Of a stretch of DNA of 64,000 nucleotides, positions 1-10,479 are shown piece by piece (the first letter of the stretch is position 1; the number at the start of each line of letters is the position of its first letter). This DNA is from Megaustenia siamemsis (lineage: Eukaryota; Mollusca; Gastropoda; Stylommatophora; Ariophantidae). The stretch is from contig JAVIAB010000025.1 in NCBI GenBank assembly GCA_032433765.1, positions 33,334,115 to 33,398,114 of the forward strand, read 5' to 3'. The notes beneath the pieces were generated by a model. It did not search any database and was not told the DNA's origin. It was given only the letters and a program-made list of their open reading frames with translations. Position numbers and translations under genes: made by a program.

Positions 1-90
1 AAAAAAACTATTGAAACCAGATCATCATCATCATATTCTCTATATTCCATTAGACATGCAGGGATGTGCTTTATGATGAATCACAAGCAT

Positions 91-1683
91 GAAAGGGTTG
101 GTACCTCAGTCACAAGTGTGGGAGTGAAAGGGTTGGTGCCTCAGTCACAAGTGTGGGAGTGAAAGGGTTGGTACCTCAGTCACAAGTGTGGGAGTGATAG
201 GGTTGGTGCCTCAGTCACAAGTGTGGGAGTGAAAGGGTTGGTACCTCAGTCACAAGTGTGGGAGTGATAGGGTTGGTGCCTCAGTCACAAGTGTGGGAGT
301 GAAAGGGTTGGTACCTCAGTCACAAGTGTGGGAGTGATAGGGTTGGTGCCTCAGTCACAAGTGTGGGAGTGATAGGGTTGGTACCTCAGTCACAAGTGTG
401 GGAGTGATAGGGTTGGTACCTCAGTCACAAGTGTGGGAGTGATAGGGTTGGTGCCTCAGTCACAAGTGTGGGAGTGATAGGGTTGGTACCTCAGTCACAA
501 GTGTGGGAGTGATAGGGTTGGTACCTCAGTCACAAGTGTGGGAGTGAAAGGGTTGGTGCCTCAGTCACAAGTGTGGGAGTGATAGGGTTGGTACCTCAGT
601 CACAAGTGTGGGAGTGATAGGGTTGGTACCTCAGTCACAAGTGTGGGAGTGAAAGGGTTGGTACCTCAGTCACAAGTGTGGGAGTGAAAGGGTTGGTGCC
701 TCAGTCACAAGTGTGGGAGTGAAAGGGTTGGTACCTCAGTCACAAGTGTGGGAGTGATAGGGTTGGTGCCTCAGTCACAAGTGTGGGAGTGAAAGGGTTG
801 GTGCCTCAGTCACAAGTGTGGGAGTGAAAGGGTTGGTACCTCAGTCACAAGTGTGGGAGTGAAAGGGTTGGTACCTCAGTCACAAGTGTGGGAGTGAAAG
901 GGTTGGTACCTCAGTCACAAGTGTGGGAGTGAAAGGGTTGGTGCCTCAGTCACAAGTGTGGGAGTGATAGGGTTGGTACCTCAGTCACAAGTGTGGGAGT
1001 GAAAGGGTTGGTGCCTCAGTCACAAGTGTGGGAGTGAAAGGGTTGGTACCTCAGTCACAAGTGTGGGAGTGATAGGGTTGGTACCTCAGTCACAAGTGTG
1101 GGAGTGAAAGGGTTGGTACCTCAGTCACAAGTGTGGGAGTGAAAGGGTTGGTACCTCAGTCACAAGTGTGGGAGTGAAAGGGTTGGTGCCTCAGTCACAA
1201 GTGTGGGAGTGAAAGGGTTGGTACCTCAGTCACAAGTGTGGGAGTGAAAGGGTTGGTACCTCAGTCACAAGTGTGGGAGTGAAAGGGTTGGTACCTCAGT
1301 CACAAGTGTGGGAGTGATAGGGTTGGTACCTCAGTCACAAGTGTGGGAGTGAAAGGGTTGGTGCCTCAGTCACAAGTGTGGGAGTGAAAGGGTTGGTGCC
1401 TCAGTCACAAGTGTGGGAGTGAAAGGGTTGGTGCCTCAGTCACAAGTGTGGGAGTGAAAGGGTTGGTACCTCAGTCACAAGTGTGGGAGTGATAGGGTTG
1501 GTGCCTCAGTCACAAGTGTGGGAGTGAAAGGGTTGGTGCCTCAGTCACAAGTGTGGGAGTGAAAGGGTTGGTACCTCAGTCACAAGTGTGGGAGTGAAAG
1601 GGTTGGTACCTCAGTCACAAGTGTGGGAGTGAAAGGGTTGGTACCTCAGTCACAAGTGTGGGAGTGATAGGGTTGGTACCTCA
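91..1683. repeat. 35-bp minisatellite, about 45 copies
   Basis: A near-perfect head-to-tail array with a 35-bp period. Units differ almost only at two positions: GAAAGG versus GATAGG, and GGTACC versus GGTGCC. The two sites vary in different combinations along the array. No open frame or splice signal explains it. The array begins abruptly after base 90 and ends at TCACGGCATG. Confidence 0.97.
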
Positions 1684-1817
1684 CGGCATGAGGCTGGCCA
1701 CATCCTCCAAATCCAGAAATTATCTATATAATCAATTTTACTCTAAATTGCAATTGTTAGTATCCTTACCTTTAGACATTTATTTTGCAGTACAAATAAA
1801 TGAATTATTGACTCTTT

Positions 1818-2250
1818 CACTCATCATCATCATCGAGTGCCATCTCCACAACGAAGGTTGGCTACCATGGAGCACCATTCTGCCCTGTCTCTTGCTTTGA
1901 TGGTGCAGATTGTCATAGGCTGGTTTGTCCATCTTTTGATGTTACTCATCCATGTTAGTCTTGGTCTGCCTCTACCTCTTTTACCTTGTATTTTCCCCTC
2001 CAAGATTACTTTTAGTAGGCTGTTGTATCTTTTAACATGGCTCAAAAATCGCATTTGTCTTGTTTGAATTGTGTTTAGTAGTTCTTTTTTTCATTTTCAG
2101 TTGTTTTAAGACTTCATCGTTTGTTTTCTTTTCCTTCCAACCAATTCTACTTATTCTTCTATATATCCACATTTCAAAGGCTTCAATTCTCTGTTCTGTT
2201 TTCTTGGCTAATGTCCATGTTTCTGCACCATATAATTCCTCTCCATGGCT
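1818..2250 (-). mobile_element. LINE 3' fragment (family E, ends LRCGDGTR)
   Basis: On the minus strand the translation gives the C-terminal tail of a non-LTR retrotransposon: a GHVKR-like block (here SHVKR), then GKIQGKRGRGRPRLTW, NIKRWT and the end VANLRCGDGTR. The stop is followed by a short ATG-ATG-ATG type 3' tail (CATCATCATCAT on the plus strand at about 1822). Frames change upstream, so it is a decayed, 5'-truncated copy. The same tail is at 28935-29755, 40205-40830 and 41505-41880. Confidence 0.8.
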
Positions 2251-2599
2251 TCCTCTGGACTAGTACGTAATGAGGCTTCAATCTCTTTCACGGTGGTCAG
2301 CCACATTCGTCTTTCATGTCCTGAACATGACTCTTTCACTACAAGACTACATTTTTTTTGTAAATACCGCCCAGTACCTGATACAAAAATGAGGGCAATG
2401 GCATGTATTCTTGACATGCTTAATTTATAGAAGTTTGTTGAAGCAAAATGGATGAGGAATTTGAATACTTAAATATGATATGTGTGATGATTTAGTTATA
2501 GTAAATGTAAAAATATGTGAGATGTGATACTTGAGAAAAGTAACAAACAACACAAGAAGAGATAGAATAACAAATGAAACCATAAGAAAAATGGTCTTC

Positions 2600-2999
2600 C
2601 ACTGTTACCACATCATAATCAAACTCCACAAAGACATTATTAGGCACGACCTGGTGAAGGAATTATTCCAGTACTAGAACTAGTGGACCATGATTCTGCC
2701 CCAATAGTAGTTCCATGTTTAGAGGTGCTGGGTTGTACGTTAACAGGGTAGCTGACACTAACAGGCAGTGTTGTGACTGTAGACTTGACGAAACAGTAGT
2801 AACACGCCTGGGTCTAATGATGGCATAATCACTGTCACAATCTGATATGTTAAATTCCTCTTCTCAAGATATATATACATCATCAGTGTAATCCAAATGC
2901 ATACTCCTCACTATCTGAACCACTAAACATTTTTCCATTCCCAATTATTTCACGACATCCATCAGCAGAAAATAACGATCGCTTTTCAGCTGACGCCAT
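2600..2999 (-). pseudogene. Broken N-terminus of a piggyBac-like transposase
   Basis: An ATG at 2999 opens a 38-codon frame beginning MASAEKRSLFSADGC and containing the acidic stretch GSDSEEY before a TGA at about 2883. Further acidic, Asp/Ser-rich coding-like sequence (NISDCDSDYAII) follows in a shifted frame. An acidic, serine-rich N-terminus is typical of piggyBac-family transposases. The call also rests on the TTAA-linked terminus at 3440-3484 upstream of this ATG. No catalytic domain is present. Confidence 0.4.
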
Positions 3000-3149
3000 T
3001 TTTTGCAAAAATGCCGGTCAACCCATCAAAGTCACTATTTTACCACATTTCCCAGATTAGAGTTGAGAAAAAACTCAAAGAATAAAACCAATCTAAGGGA
3101 CATAATCGAGAAAACTCATGGCAATAAGTATTGATTACATCCCTTAATA

Positions 3150-3369
3150 CTGTGACCTTCCAGGCATGTTGTAAGAGGCGACTAAGGAGGTTGATCGATG
3201 GCTTGACAAGCTGTCATTGTAAAAAGTATTGTTATGGAAACAGCACCATATATTTTAGAAGCAGTGATCTCTGCAATATGTGCCACTTTGGCACGCAAGG
3301 TTTCTTTTTTTGAGATTGTGGTTCTGCCCTATGTGCCGTCTTCGGCTCGAAAGGACAATAGATAGACAC
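3150..3369 (+). mobile_element. SINE (family alpha) with 9-bp target duplication
   Basis: Starts CTGTGACCTTCCAGGCATG and ends CGGCTCGAAAGGACAATAGATAG. It is flanked by CCCTTAATA at 3141-3149 and again at 3370-3378, a target-site duplication. Closely similar copies lie at 14329-14556 (minus), 31302-31464 (minus) and 47460-47681 (plus). The last bases match the 3' end of LINE family C (CGGCTCGAAAGG then CAATAGATAGATAG), so the SINE may borrow that LINE's machinery. Confidence 0.8.
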
Positions 3370-3689
3370 CCCTTAATAAATGCACTATAACGGTCTAAAT
3401 GCGTGACAAGTTAAACTCGTTTTTGGTATCATGCTAATAAACCATATGCACGAATATACTCGTCCGTGGGAGGGAAGGGGTTAATCATTTTTCTGTTTTT
3501 GAGATTGTGGTTCTGCCCTATGTGCCGTCTTCGACTCGAAAGGACAATAGATAGACATCCCTTAATAAATGCACTATAACGGTCTAAATGCGTGACAAGT
3601 TAAACTCGTTTTTGGTATCATGCTAATAAACCATATGCACGAATATACTCGTCCGTGGGAGGGAAGGGGTAATCATTTTTCTGTTTTTA
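3312..3689. repeat. 189-bp direct duplication across SINE tail and piggyBac end
   Basis: The segment from GAGATTGTGGTTCTGCCC (SINE tail) through the piggyBac-like terminus and on to ATCATTTTTCTG is present twice, period 189 bp. Copies differ at only a few sites; the second has GGGGTAA in place of GGGGTTAA at the element end. The duplication is therefore younger than both the SINE and the DNA transposon. Confidence 0.9.
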
Positions 3690-3830
3690 TTTTACACCTT
3701 GAAATATTTTTAATTTTATAATTTACCTTTTTTTTTTCAACTTTTTTCGTGTTCCCAGTCAAGAGGTTTTAGGGGGTCAAAATGTTGCGATTTTGTTCAA
3801 GAGGTGTTCAACATAAAACTGCAATGCTTA

Positions 3831-4015
3831 TTTCTATTTAAACTCTTCCTTTTGTTTTCTATTTAAACTCTTCCTTTTGTTTTCTATTTAAACTCTTCCT
3901 TTTGTTTTCTATTTAAACTCTTCCTTTTGTTTTCTATTTAAACTCTTCCTTTTGTTTTCTATTTAAACTCTTCCTTTTGTTTTCTATTTAAACTCTTCCT
4001 TTTGTTTTCTATTTT
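3831..4015. repeat. 25-bp minisatellite, about 7 copies
   Basis: Tandem units of TTTCTATTTAAACTCTTCC plus TTTTGT, nearly identical. It lies just beyond gene 1 exon 7 in the intron that follows (gene 1 reads on the minus strand). Confidence 0.95.
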
Positions 4016-4156
4016 TAAAAAAAGGCACAAAATTTGAGAAAACATTATCGAGTACCATGCCTGCAGGTGTCGGTGACCATGTCCCGCCACAACTTTCAAT
4101 CTCCATAGTTTGTTAATTTTGAATTATTTCAGAATAAACAGAACAAAAACACTCAC

Positions 4157-4386
4157 ACCAACGGCAGTTTTTGCAGAGGTCCTAGCTTGAGGTTCTCAAA
4201 ATCTTTCTTCTCTGGATGGAATTCTCGGCAACACTCCTTCAGCTCATACAAGGTGCACATTGACCGACTCCAGACAAAGCTTTGAATGTACGCATTGACT
4301 TTCCCAAGCTTCATGTTGTGTTCTTTTGCAGCTGGTAAGTTATCAAAATGACTCTCCCGGAGGTTCAAATTTTGGAAATACCTAAC
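4157..4386 (-). CDS. Gene 1 exon 7: conserved domain of LOTUS-domain protein
   Basis: An open segment bounded by an acceptor (TATGTTACAG before GTTAGG) and a donor GTGAGT. It enters in phase 0, joining exon 6 cleanly, and leaves in phase 2; a phase-0 exit at TTG|GTGTGA cannot be excluded. It encodes about 76 residues starting VRYFQNLNLRESHF, with KVNAYIQSFVW, SMCTLYELKECC and FENLKLGPLQKLPLV. From memory, the pattern of a YI-SFV-type helix, an LYEL segment and an L-LGPL-K-PL block resembles the region after the winged helix in NO VEIN-type / OST-HTH-associated proteins. That is family recall, not a search. The codons at its 5' edge are the source of the 76-bp array in the preceding intron. 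Confidence 0.75.
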
Positions 4387-5041
4387 CTGTAACATATTCC
4401 AATAACACATGTAAGTTATCAAAATGACTTTCCCGGAGGTTCAAATCTTGGATATACCTAACCTGCAACATATTCTAATAACACATGTAAGTTATCAAAA
4501 TGACTTTCCCGGAGGTTCAAATTTTGGAAATACCTAACCTGTAACATATTCCAATAACACATGTAAGTTATCAAAATGACTTTCCCGGAGGTTCAAATCT
4601 TGGATATACCTAACCTGCAACATATTCCAATAACACATGTAAGTTATCAAAATGACTTTCCCGGAGGTTCAAATCTTGGATATACCTAACCTGCAACATA
4701 TTCTAATAACACATGTAAGTTATCAAAATGACTTTCCCAGAGGTTCAAATCTTGGATATACCTAACCTGCAACATATTCTAATAACACATGTAAGTTATC
4801 AAAATGACTTTCCCGGAGGTTCAAATATTGGATATACCTAACCTGCAACATATTCCAATAACACATGTAAGTTATCAAAATGACTTTCCCGGAGGTTCAA
4901 ATATTGGATATACCTAACCTGCAACATATTCCAATAACACATGTAGCTTGTAAGTTATCAAAATGACTTTCCTGGAGGTTCAAATCTTGGATATACCGAA
5001 CCTGCAACATATTCCAATAACACATGTTAAGTTATCAAAAT
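4337..5041. repeat. 76-bp array made of copies of the exon 7 acceptor junction
   Basis: About nine tandem copies of a 76-bp unit. Read on the minus strand, each has about 25 bp of intron end (GTGTTATTGGAATATGTTGC then AG) followed by the first 50 bp of exon 7 (GTTAGGTATATCCAAGATTTG onward). The last unit is the real exon. Every unit keeps the AG|GT junction, so the intron holds a ladder of near-identical 3' splice sites. Copies diverge by a few substitutions; one has a short insertion near 4945. Confidence 0.95.
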
Positions 5042-5044
5042 CTT

Positions 5045-5510
5045 TTTTCTCTCTTTCTTGCATTCAGCCCAATGACTACTAAAGGAACTGATAGTTCTCT
5101 TTGTCACCCATCCTTAAAAGAACATTAAGTGGTGGGCATAGATGTGTTGTGGTGTGATGTAGAGCTGTGATATTTGCATCTTTTGGCTCAACACATCCAA
5201 CTTCAACACAGCATTATTGAGTATTGGGTTGGCTACCATGGAACACATTCAACTTCAACACAGCATTATTGAGTATTGGGTTGGCTACCATGGAACACAT
5301 CCAACTTCAACACAGCATTATTGAGTATTGGGTTGCTTTTCCTCTTTGATCCATACTGGACCTGACTAGACTGGTTAGCCAGTTTCTAGCGGTGCCATGA
5401 AGAGGTGGAGTAGGGTCTGAAGTGGTTCTGGTTCACCGATCCTGGAGCAAGCCATCAGTTATGAGTCGTTGACTGCTTCCAGATCTGTTGCTGTCAGGTG
5501 CCTTGCCTCT
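5045..5510 (+). mobile_element. SINE-like repeat (family delta) with internal triplication
   Basis: Matches 13185-13560 along its length: a CTGATGACTAAAGGA-like start (here CCAATGACTACTAAAGGAAC), the CCTTAAAAG-ACATTAAGT block, TTGGCTCAACACATCC, then CTGGTTAGCC and GGTTCACCGATCCTGG. A 50-bp piece (AACTTCAACACAGCATTATT to CATGGAACACAT) is repeated three times at about 5200-5330. Similar copies are at 19265-19445 and 28095-28460 on the minus strand. Confidence 0.7.
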
Positions 5511-5655
5511 CATCATCATCATCATGTGCCATACCGGTTGGCGTAAGCGATCATGTCCTTCCACAATCTTCTATCTACAGTGCATCATATCAGTTCCGTT
5601 GTTGACTGTTTTCCATGCCATGACACTAAGCTATCCTTTCGTCTCCTTTCCACCG
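5508..5655 (-). mobile_element. LINE 3' end fragment (family B2)
   Basis: On the minus strand this carries the last part of the LINE tail seen in full at 6112-6830, including the CATGATGATGATGATGAG-like simple tail at the LINE 3' side. Only about 150 bp survive. The following 200 bp hold a C-homopolymer near 5700 and no recognised gene. Confidence 0.7.
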
Positions 5656-6111
5656 CTAGTCTTCGGAACACCTTTGCGCAAGGTGAAGCTCCCATTTAGC
5701 CCCCCCCCCCCCTATCAGGGTTATGTGAAGCCATTGGAGCAGCCGACAAGTAGTGCTGGTTATGGTCCCCACTCCGTGATGGCTGGCAGAAGATCTCATG
5801 TATAGAGACAATCTGCGATCTCCGACTAGTACAGTCACTGCCAAGGAGGAAAGGAATGGCAAACTACCTTCTTATATTGTCTAGAATAATTATGTCAAAA
5901 CAAAACACAGCAAAACACAGCCTTGACTCTAGTTGTCAAAATTCAAAATATCACTCCCATAAGTTCAATTTCTGGAGCTGTCTAACAAACAGTATATTCA
6001 GATAACACATTGATTAGTTAAGATGCTCACTGTATAAATTAGTGCTTTAAAAAAACAAAAAAGAAAACAGTATACCCATTATTTTTCCTCAGATAAAATG
6101 ACATAAGATAT

Positions 6112-6830
6112 TCATCATCATCCTCATGTGCCATACCAGTTGGCGTAGGCGATCATGTCCCTCCACAATCTTCTATCTACAGTGCATCGTATCAGTTCTG
6201 TTGTTGACTGTTTTCCATGCCATAACACCAAGCTATCCAGTATTTTCTCTCTTTGTCGTCCACGATCTCTCTTTCCTTTTATTTTGCTAGTTGTAACTAA
6301 GTATTCCAACTTTCCTCTTCTCATGTGCCCGAAAAATGTTGATTGCTTCTTTCTGATGTTTTTTAAGAGCTCCCTTTTTGTGTTGGTCTCTTTGAGAACT
6401 TCCTCATTGGTCTTTTTAGCTGTCGAGGGAACTTTCAACATTCTTCTGAGAAATCCCATCTCTGTGGCCTCTAATTGTCTTTTCATTTGTTTGTCTACTG
6501 TCCATGATTCGCTTCCATAGGTCAGAATTGGTTCTATATAGCACCGATGAACTCTCTTTCTCACTTCTATTGACATAGATTTGTTGCATAAAATAATTTT
6601 CATTTTCTGAAATACTATTTTGGCCTGAGCTATTCTGCTTTTTATTTCTGTGGTGCATCTTCCATCTGATATTATTGTGCCCAGGTATTTGACGCATTGG
6701 ACTTGTTTAGGATTTGTTCTGTTTATTTTTATGCTACATGCTGGTGATGATTGTTTCTTTGATATGACCATTACTTCTGTTTTATTATTATTCAGACTGA
6801 GACCTTTTTTGTTGCTATAACATATTCACC
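6112..6830 (-). mobile_element. LINE fragment (family B2), reverse transcriptase C-terminal region
   Basis: A 215-codon open frame (6124-6771) covers the part after the reverse transcriptase core. It holds [62 protein letters not shown] and the end WRDMIAYANWYGT. This order is typical of RTE/BovB-like or related non-LTR elements. The catalytic FADD box is missing, so the copy is 5'-truncated and inactive, but its long open frame suggests a fairly young insertion. It ends at a CATCATCATCC tail (plus strand). Confidence 0.85.
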
Positions 6831-7037
6831 ACCTATAAAAAGCGCTACTGTGCACTAACAACATACACCATATACTTCTTAAACAATTCTCCAACATAAT
6901 AAAATCAAAGAAACCCCATTTTTTAGTCATATAAAGTGAGTCCTATATGATGCACAATCAAAGGTGGGGAAAAGTTTATCCCATATGATCTCTGTGAGAG
7001 CTGCAGGTTGCCATGTTAATTTTCCGTGTATGCTATA

Positions 7038-7118
7038 TTGAAACGATGGACTGTGGGATAGAAGATTGTGGAAGGACATGGATCGCATAAGCCAACCAGT
7101 ATGGCACATGATGATGAT
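7038..7118 (+). mobile_element. Short LINE family B2 3' end
   Basis: About 80 bp matching the 3' end of the 6112-6830 element in the opposite orientation: GGAAGGACATGGATCGCATA, then AACCAGTATGGCACATGATGATGATG. It lies just downstream of gene 1 exon 6. Confidence 0.7.
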
Positions 7119-7192
7119 GCTTTATTGATATAAGGAAAAATGTGAAAGAAACTTCTGGAGAGAAACAAACACAAATAAAAACAGCTTTGTAC

Positions 7193-7348
7193 CTGGTATT
7201 TTTCTAATAGAAATTTTTCTAAACGTTCCATGGAGACATACTCTTTGGCTTCACACAACACATCAATACACTCTAACAACTGGTAGTTGACTTGTTCAGT
7301 TGTGAGTCTTGATCCGCGTGGTAGTGAGACGGGTTTTACAATAATTTC
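7193..7348 (-). CDS. Gene 1 exon 6: start of conserved domain
   Basis: An exon of exactly 52 codons (156 bp, phase 0 at both ends) between acceptor TTCATATTGCAG and donor GTACAAAG. It encodes EIIVKPVSLPRGSRLTTEQ, then VNYQLLECIDVLCEAKEYVS and MERLEKFLLEKYQ. The segment looks like two or three helices ending in a winged-helix-like 'YVSMERLEKFLLEKY' element, and it continues directly into exon 7 (VRYFQNL). It may be the front half of an OST-HTH-associated or NO VEIN-like domain; this is inference from composition and order. Confidence 0.8.
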
Positions 7349-7599
7349 CTGCAATATGAAAAAAAAAACCATTTCAGATCAGATAAAACATTAATTTTCT
7401 TAGGAAAGTAAACACAAAGAACCACATACTCCCTGCTAAAAAGGAGTACAACCAAATACTGGGACAGCTATCCACTATACTTCAACAAAAAGCAATACTT
7501 ATCACCACCTAGAAGCTTATACTGAGATGAGAAGCCCAATAAAATCACTTGAAGTGACCAGAAAAGACAGAATTAGAAATGATATTGTAAGAGATAGAG

Positions 7600-8150
7600 T
7601 AAGTATTGAAAGGCAACAGTCTACAATGCCTGCATAATTAGTATCCTTCTGAATGGCAGCAAATCATGGACAACTTATGCAAAGCAGGAGAGAAGGCTAA
7701 ATGAACTCCATATGCGAAGTCTGTGTCATATTTTTGGTATCACCTGGATGGGCAAAGTGACAAACGTGGAGGTCCTGACTCGTACAGGCCTCTCGAACAT
7801 CTACACGTTGCTCAAACAACGTAGGTTATGCTGGCTTAGCCACGCACACCATATGAAAGATGGCCACATACCAAAAGAAATACTCGATGGACAACTGGCA
7901 GATGGCAAAAGAACTAGGGGATGCCAAAACCTTCAATTTGTAGATGTGTGTAAACGTGACATGAAGACTCTGAACATAAACACTGTAGCCTGGGAAGAAA
8001 TAGCTGCAGACCCCAATCTCTGGAAACACACTCTAAAGCTCCAACTTAAACAAGAAGCAGACAGATTCACAGAAAAAGAGAAAACAGTGAAAGAAGAAAT
8101 AAAAAACATTTTTATGGGAGCTGCAAAATCCATAGCCAACTATGACTGAC
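7600..8150 (+). mobile_element. LINE fragment (family H), C-terminal region
   Basis: A 145-codon open frame at 7712-8149 reads MRSLCHIFGITWMGKVTNVE, LKQRRLCWLSHAHHMKDG, KEILDGQLADGKRTRG, VCKRDMKTL and WEEIAADPNLWK. This is the usual end of a jockey/RTE-like retrotransposon polyprotein (LRHI-GI-W-DKVTN, RRLRWLGHVHRM, KRDMK). Codons upstream to about 7600 also fit but contain stops. The copy is 5'-truncated. Confidence 0.8.
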
Positions 8151-8159
8151 GGAGGCTAT

Positions 8160-9250
8160 TACTATAAGAATTGAACCCATCCTAAGCTAAATACAAAAAC
8201 AGCAAACCAAATTAGTTTGCTCATCTAGAAAGAATGATGTGCATTTATTTACCATACAAAGCATATAACAAAAGAGAAGGGAGAAGAGCAAGAGGCAGAC
8301 CCAGAGTATGATGGACTGATGAGATCAAAGAAATGCTACATCAATATCAAATGATTGAAGCCATCAAATAGCAAAAAACAGAATTTTATATCTCCATTGA
8401 CATCCAAATGAGTACAAGAGGAAGTGAAGAGAATAAAAGCAAAAGCATTACTTCTCATCCTACTACATCTGTTCTAAATGTGGGTGTGGCTGTCATTCTA
8501 GAACTATTTAGTCATAACAAAAATTAACATTGTGTTTATTCATTCATTATTGTTTATTATTCTTCAATTATTACACTTGGTGACACTGACAAGTCATTGC
8601 TGGCAGATTTATTTTTTCTTTCAAACACCACCTGCTTTTCGTTAAAAAGTCTAAATAACGTATAGAAAAAGTGCATTTTTTTATACATTTCGCAATAATT
8701 TTGTGATTTTTTTTTTTTTTACTTTTGTCTGCAGAAATCTCTTTGGCTGAGACATTGCACAAACATGGACAACTTTGTAAACTACAGAATCGGCAACGAA
8801 CAATGCTAAGATAAAAAAAAAAAAACAAATGTACGAGCTGGACTGATGGTCAATGTGTCAATAAAAAGATAACCAATCCGATAGCCATATCACTATGGTT
8901 TTGAATTTTGGGCTGTAAATCAGACCTATGCTGGTAAATGATTACCATGGCTTTTCTTAAGGAAAACGGAAAGCTTTGTAGCAAAAGACCAAAGTGTCAA
9001 TACACAAAGCACTATTCTATAACGCTATGTGTTCGAATTTCAAGCTGTAAATTGAACCTAAGCCAGCAAATGATTATCGCATCGGATTCCCGCAGATATT
9101 CTTAGGTAAATGCAAAGGTTTGTAGCAAAAGTTAGAGGAAAATATTATTCATTCAAACTACAAAGGGTGTTTGTAATTTTTTACGAAGGTGTCGTATAAA
9201 TGTGACCCACAGGTTGGTATCATAATCTAGAGTTGAACATACCCCAGTAA
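8160..9250. other. Intronic DNA with no gene recognised
   Basis: AT-rich intron of gene 1. A short LINE-like stretch (GGCAGACCCAGAGTATGATG, about 8300) is visible. From 8850 to 9180 there are two diverged copies of a segment around AACCTAAGCCAGCAAATGAT. No coding exon with splice sites was found on either strand. Confidence 0.5.
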
Positions 9251-9622
9251 TACACCAGTAAACAATTCTCACACATACACCAGTAAACAATTTTTACACA
9301 TACACCAGTAAATAATTCTTACACCTACACCAGTAAACAATTCTCATACATACACCAGTAAACAATTCTCATACATACACCAGTAAACAATTCTCACACA
9401 TACACCAGTAAACAATTCTCATACATACACCAGTAAACAATTCTCATACATACACCAGTAAACAATTCTCACACATACACCAGTAAACAATTCTCATACA
9501 TACACCAGTAAACAATTCTCACACATACATCAGTAAACAATTCTCATACATACATCAGTAAACAATTCTCATACATACATCAGTAAACAATTCTCACACA
9601 TACACCAGTAAACAATTCTTAC
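9251..9622. repeat. 25-bp minisatellite, about 15 copies
   Basis: Tandem units of CACCAGTAAACAATTCTCA plus TACATA, varying mainly CACACA versus CATACA. It lies in the gene 1 intron after exon 5 and is not a copy of the neighbouring exon junction. Confidence 0.95.
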
Positions 9623-9680
9623 AGTCACTTAAGAAAAATGCACTTATCAATATATTTATATTTTGCTAAATAAAACTGAC

Positions 9681-9863
9681 CTTGACATCTGTAATCTTAG
9701 TACCAGGAGGTGGCCCAGTTTTGGGACTTGGTTGCGGCCACTCTGTTGCAGTAGCTGCGGCAGAAGGATAAGTTGCAGGCACATCAGGGATCACAAATGA
9801 AGATGGTGCTGCCATTTGAGGATTCACCAAAGCAGGTGAAGCATAAGCTGCCATCTGGTGGGG
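9681..9863 (-). CDS. Gene 1 exon 5: proline/alanine-rich linker
   Basis: 61 codons, phase 0 at both ends, between acceptor TTTTTTATTTAG and donor GTCAGTTTT. It encodes PHQMAAYASPALVNPQMAAP, SSFVIPDVPATYPSAAATA and TEWPQPSPKTGPPPGTKITD, ending VK. The low-complexity Pro/Ala/Ser/Met composition suggests a disordered linker between the LOTUS-like domains (exon 1) and the conserved domain starting in exon 6. Composition and phase match exons 3 and 4. Confidence 0.85.
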
Positions 9864-10149
9864 CTAAATAAAAAAAATAAATAAGTACACATTAACATCT
9901 GCATAGGATTTTTTTTTTTAAATAAAACAGAGAAAAACACTTCCTATCTTTTTTTTTTCTTTACTTCTTTGAAATTGCCACCTGTGTACCAATTAGGACT
10001 GCAAGATAGTCGACCTTATCAACAGAATTTGCCATTTTGCTTTTGCAGGAGCTGTGACATAGGTGGAGTGGATATGGGAATTCCCAACCTGCAGTGAAAC
10101 TGATTCCATGAAAGATAAAGTACGAGAATACTTTGAAGTAATAAGCTTA

Positions 10150-10460
10150 AAGTAATCAGCATCTTAGCACGTGAGTTTTCACCCATATGTGCTCGGCCGT
10201 CTATCCAGAAGTGTTCGGAGACTTCTGTATAGTGTCGCTTCAAGCATCGAAACTCGCAATGCGAGGAGGCATTCCTCACCTTCCCTGAGTACTATACTCT
10301 AGTACCCATTTCTGCCAGCAGCTGGGTTGACCGCGAGGGTACTTTTTTCTAACCACGAGCACAACTCAAAATTGCTTCCAGCGGCAATCGAACACGAGTT
10401 GTCCGGAGACGTTGGCAGCCTAGTCGGGAGGTTTTCTCAACAAGGCTACTGAGGTGCCCC
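10150..10460. mobile_element. SINE-like repeat (family zeta)
   Basis: Shares CATATGTGCTCGGCCG, TCTATCCAGAAGTGTTCGG and CTTCAAGCATCGAAACTCGC with copies at 41567-41719, 46800-47010 and 48690-48805. It extends into GTACCCATTTCTGCCAGCAG and a C-homopolymer at about 10457-10472. The 41567 copy has clear target duplications, which shows the family is mobile. Confidence 0.7.
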
Positions 10461-10479
10461 CCCCCCCCCCCCAATTGAC

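Larger units (their letters stand above)
2600..3480 (-). mobile_element. Truncated piggyBac-like DNA transposon, right end
   Basis: The right boundary reads GTGGGAGGGAAGGGG followed by TTAA at 3481-3484. Inverted, this starts TTAA-CCCCTTCCCTCCCAC, the C-rich start expected of piggyBac termini with a TTAA target duplication. The transposase-like N-terminus at 2999 reads away from this end, the normal arrangement. A SINE (3150-3369) interrupts the 5' leader. No matching left end was found before 2600, so the element is truncated or rearranged. Confidence 0.45.

Noticed and set aside
1..4156. Further exons of gene 1 on the minus strand
   Set aside because: No segment with acceptor, donor, correct phase (2 in) and domain-like protein was seen; this stretch is minisatellite, LINE and piggyBac material. 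The exons are presumably left of the window.
7712..8149. A 145-codon host gene
   Set aside because: The sequence follows the standard LINE C-terminal order (LCHIFGI, RRLCWLSHAHHM, CKRDMK) and has no splice context.
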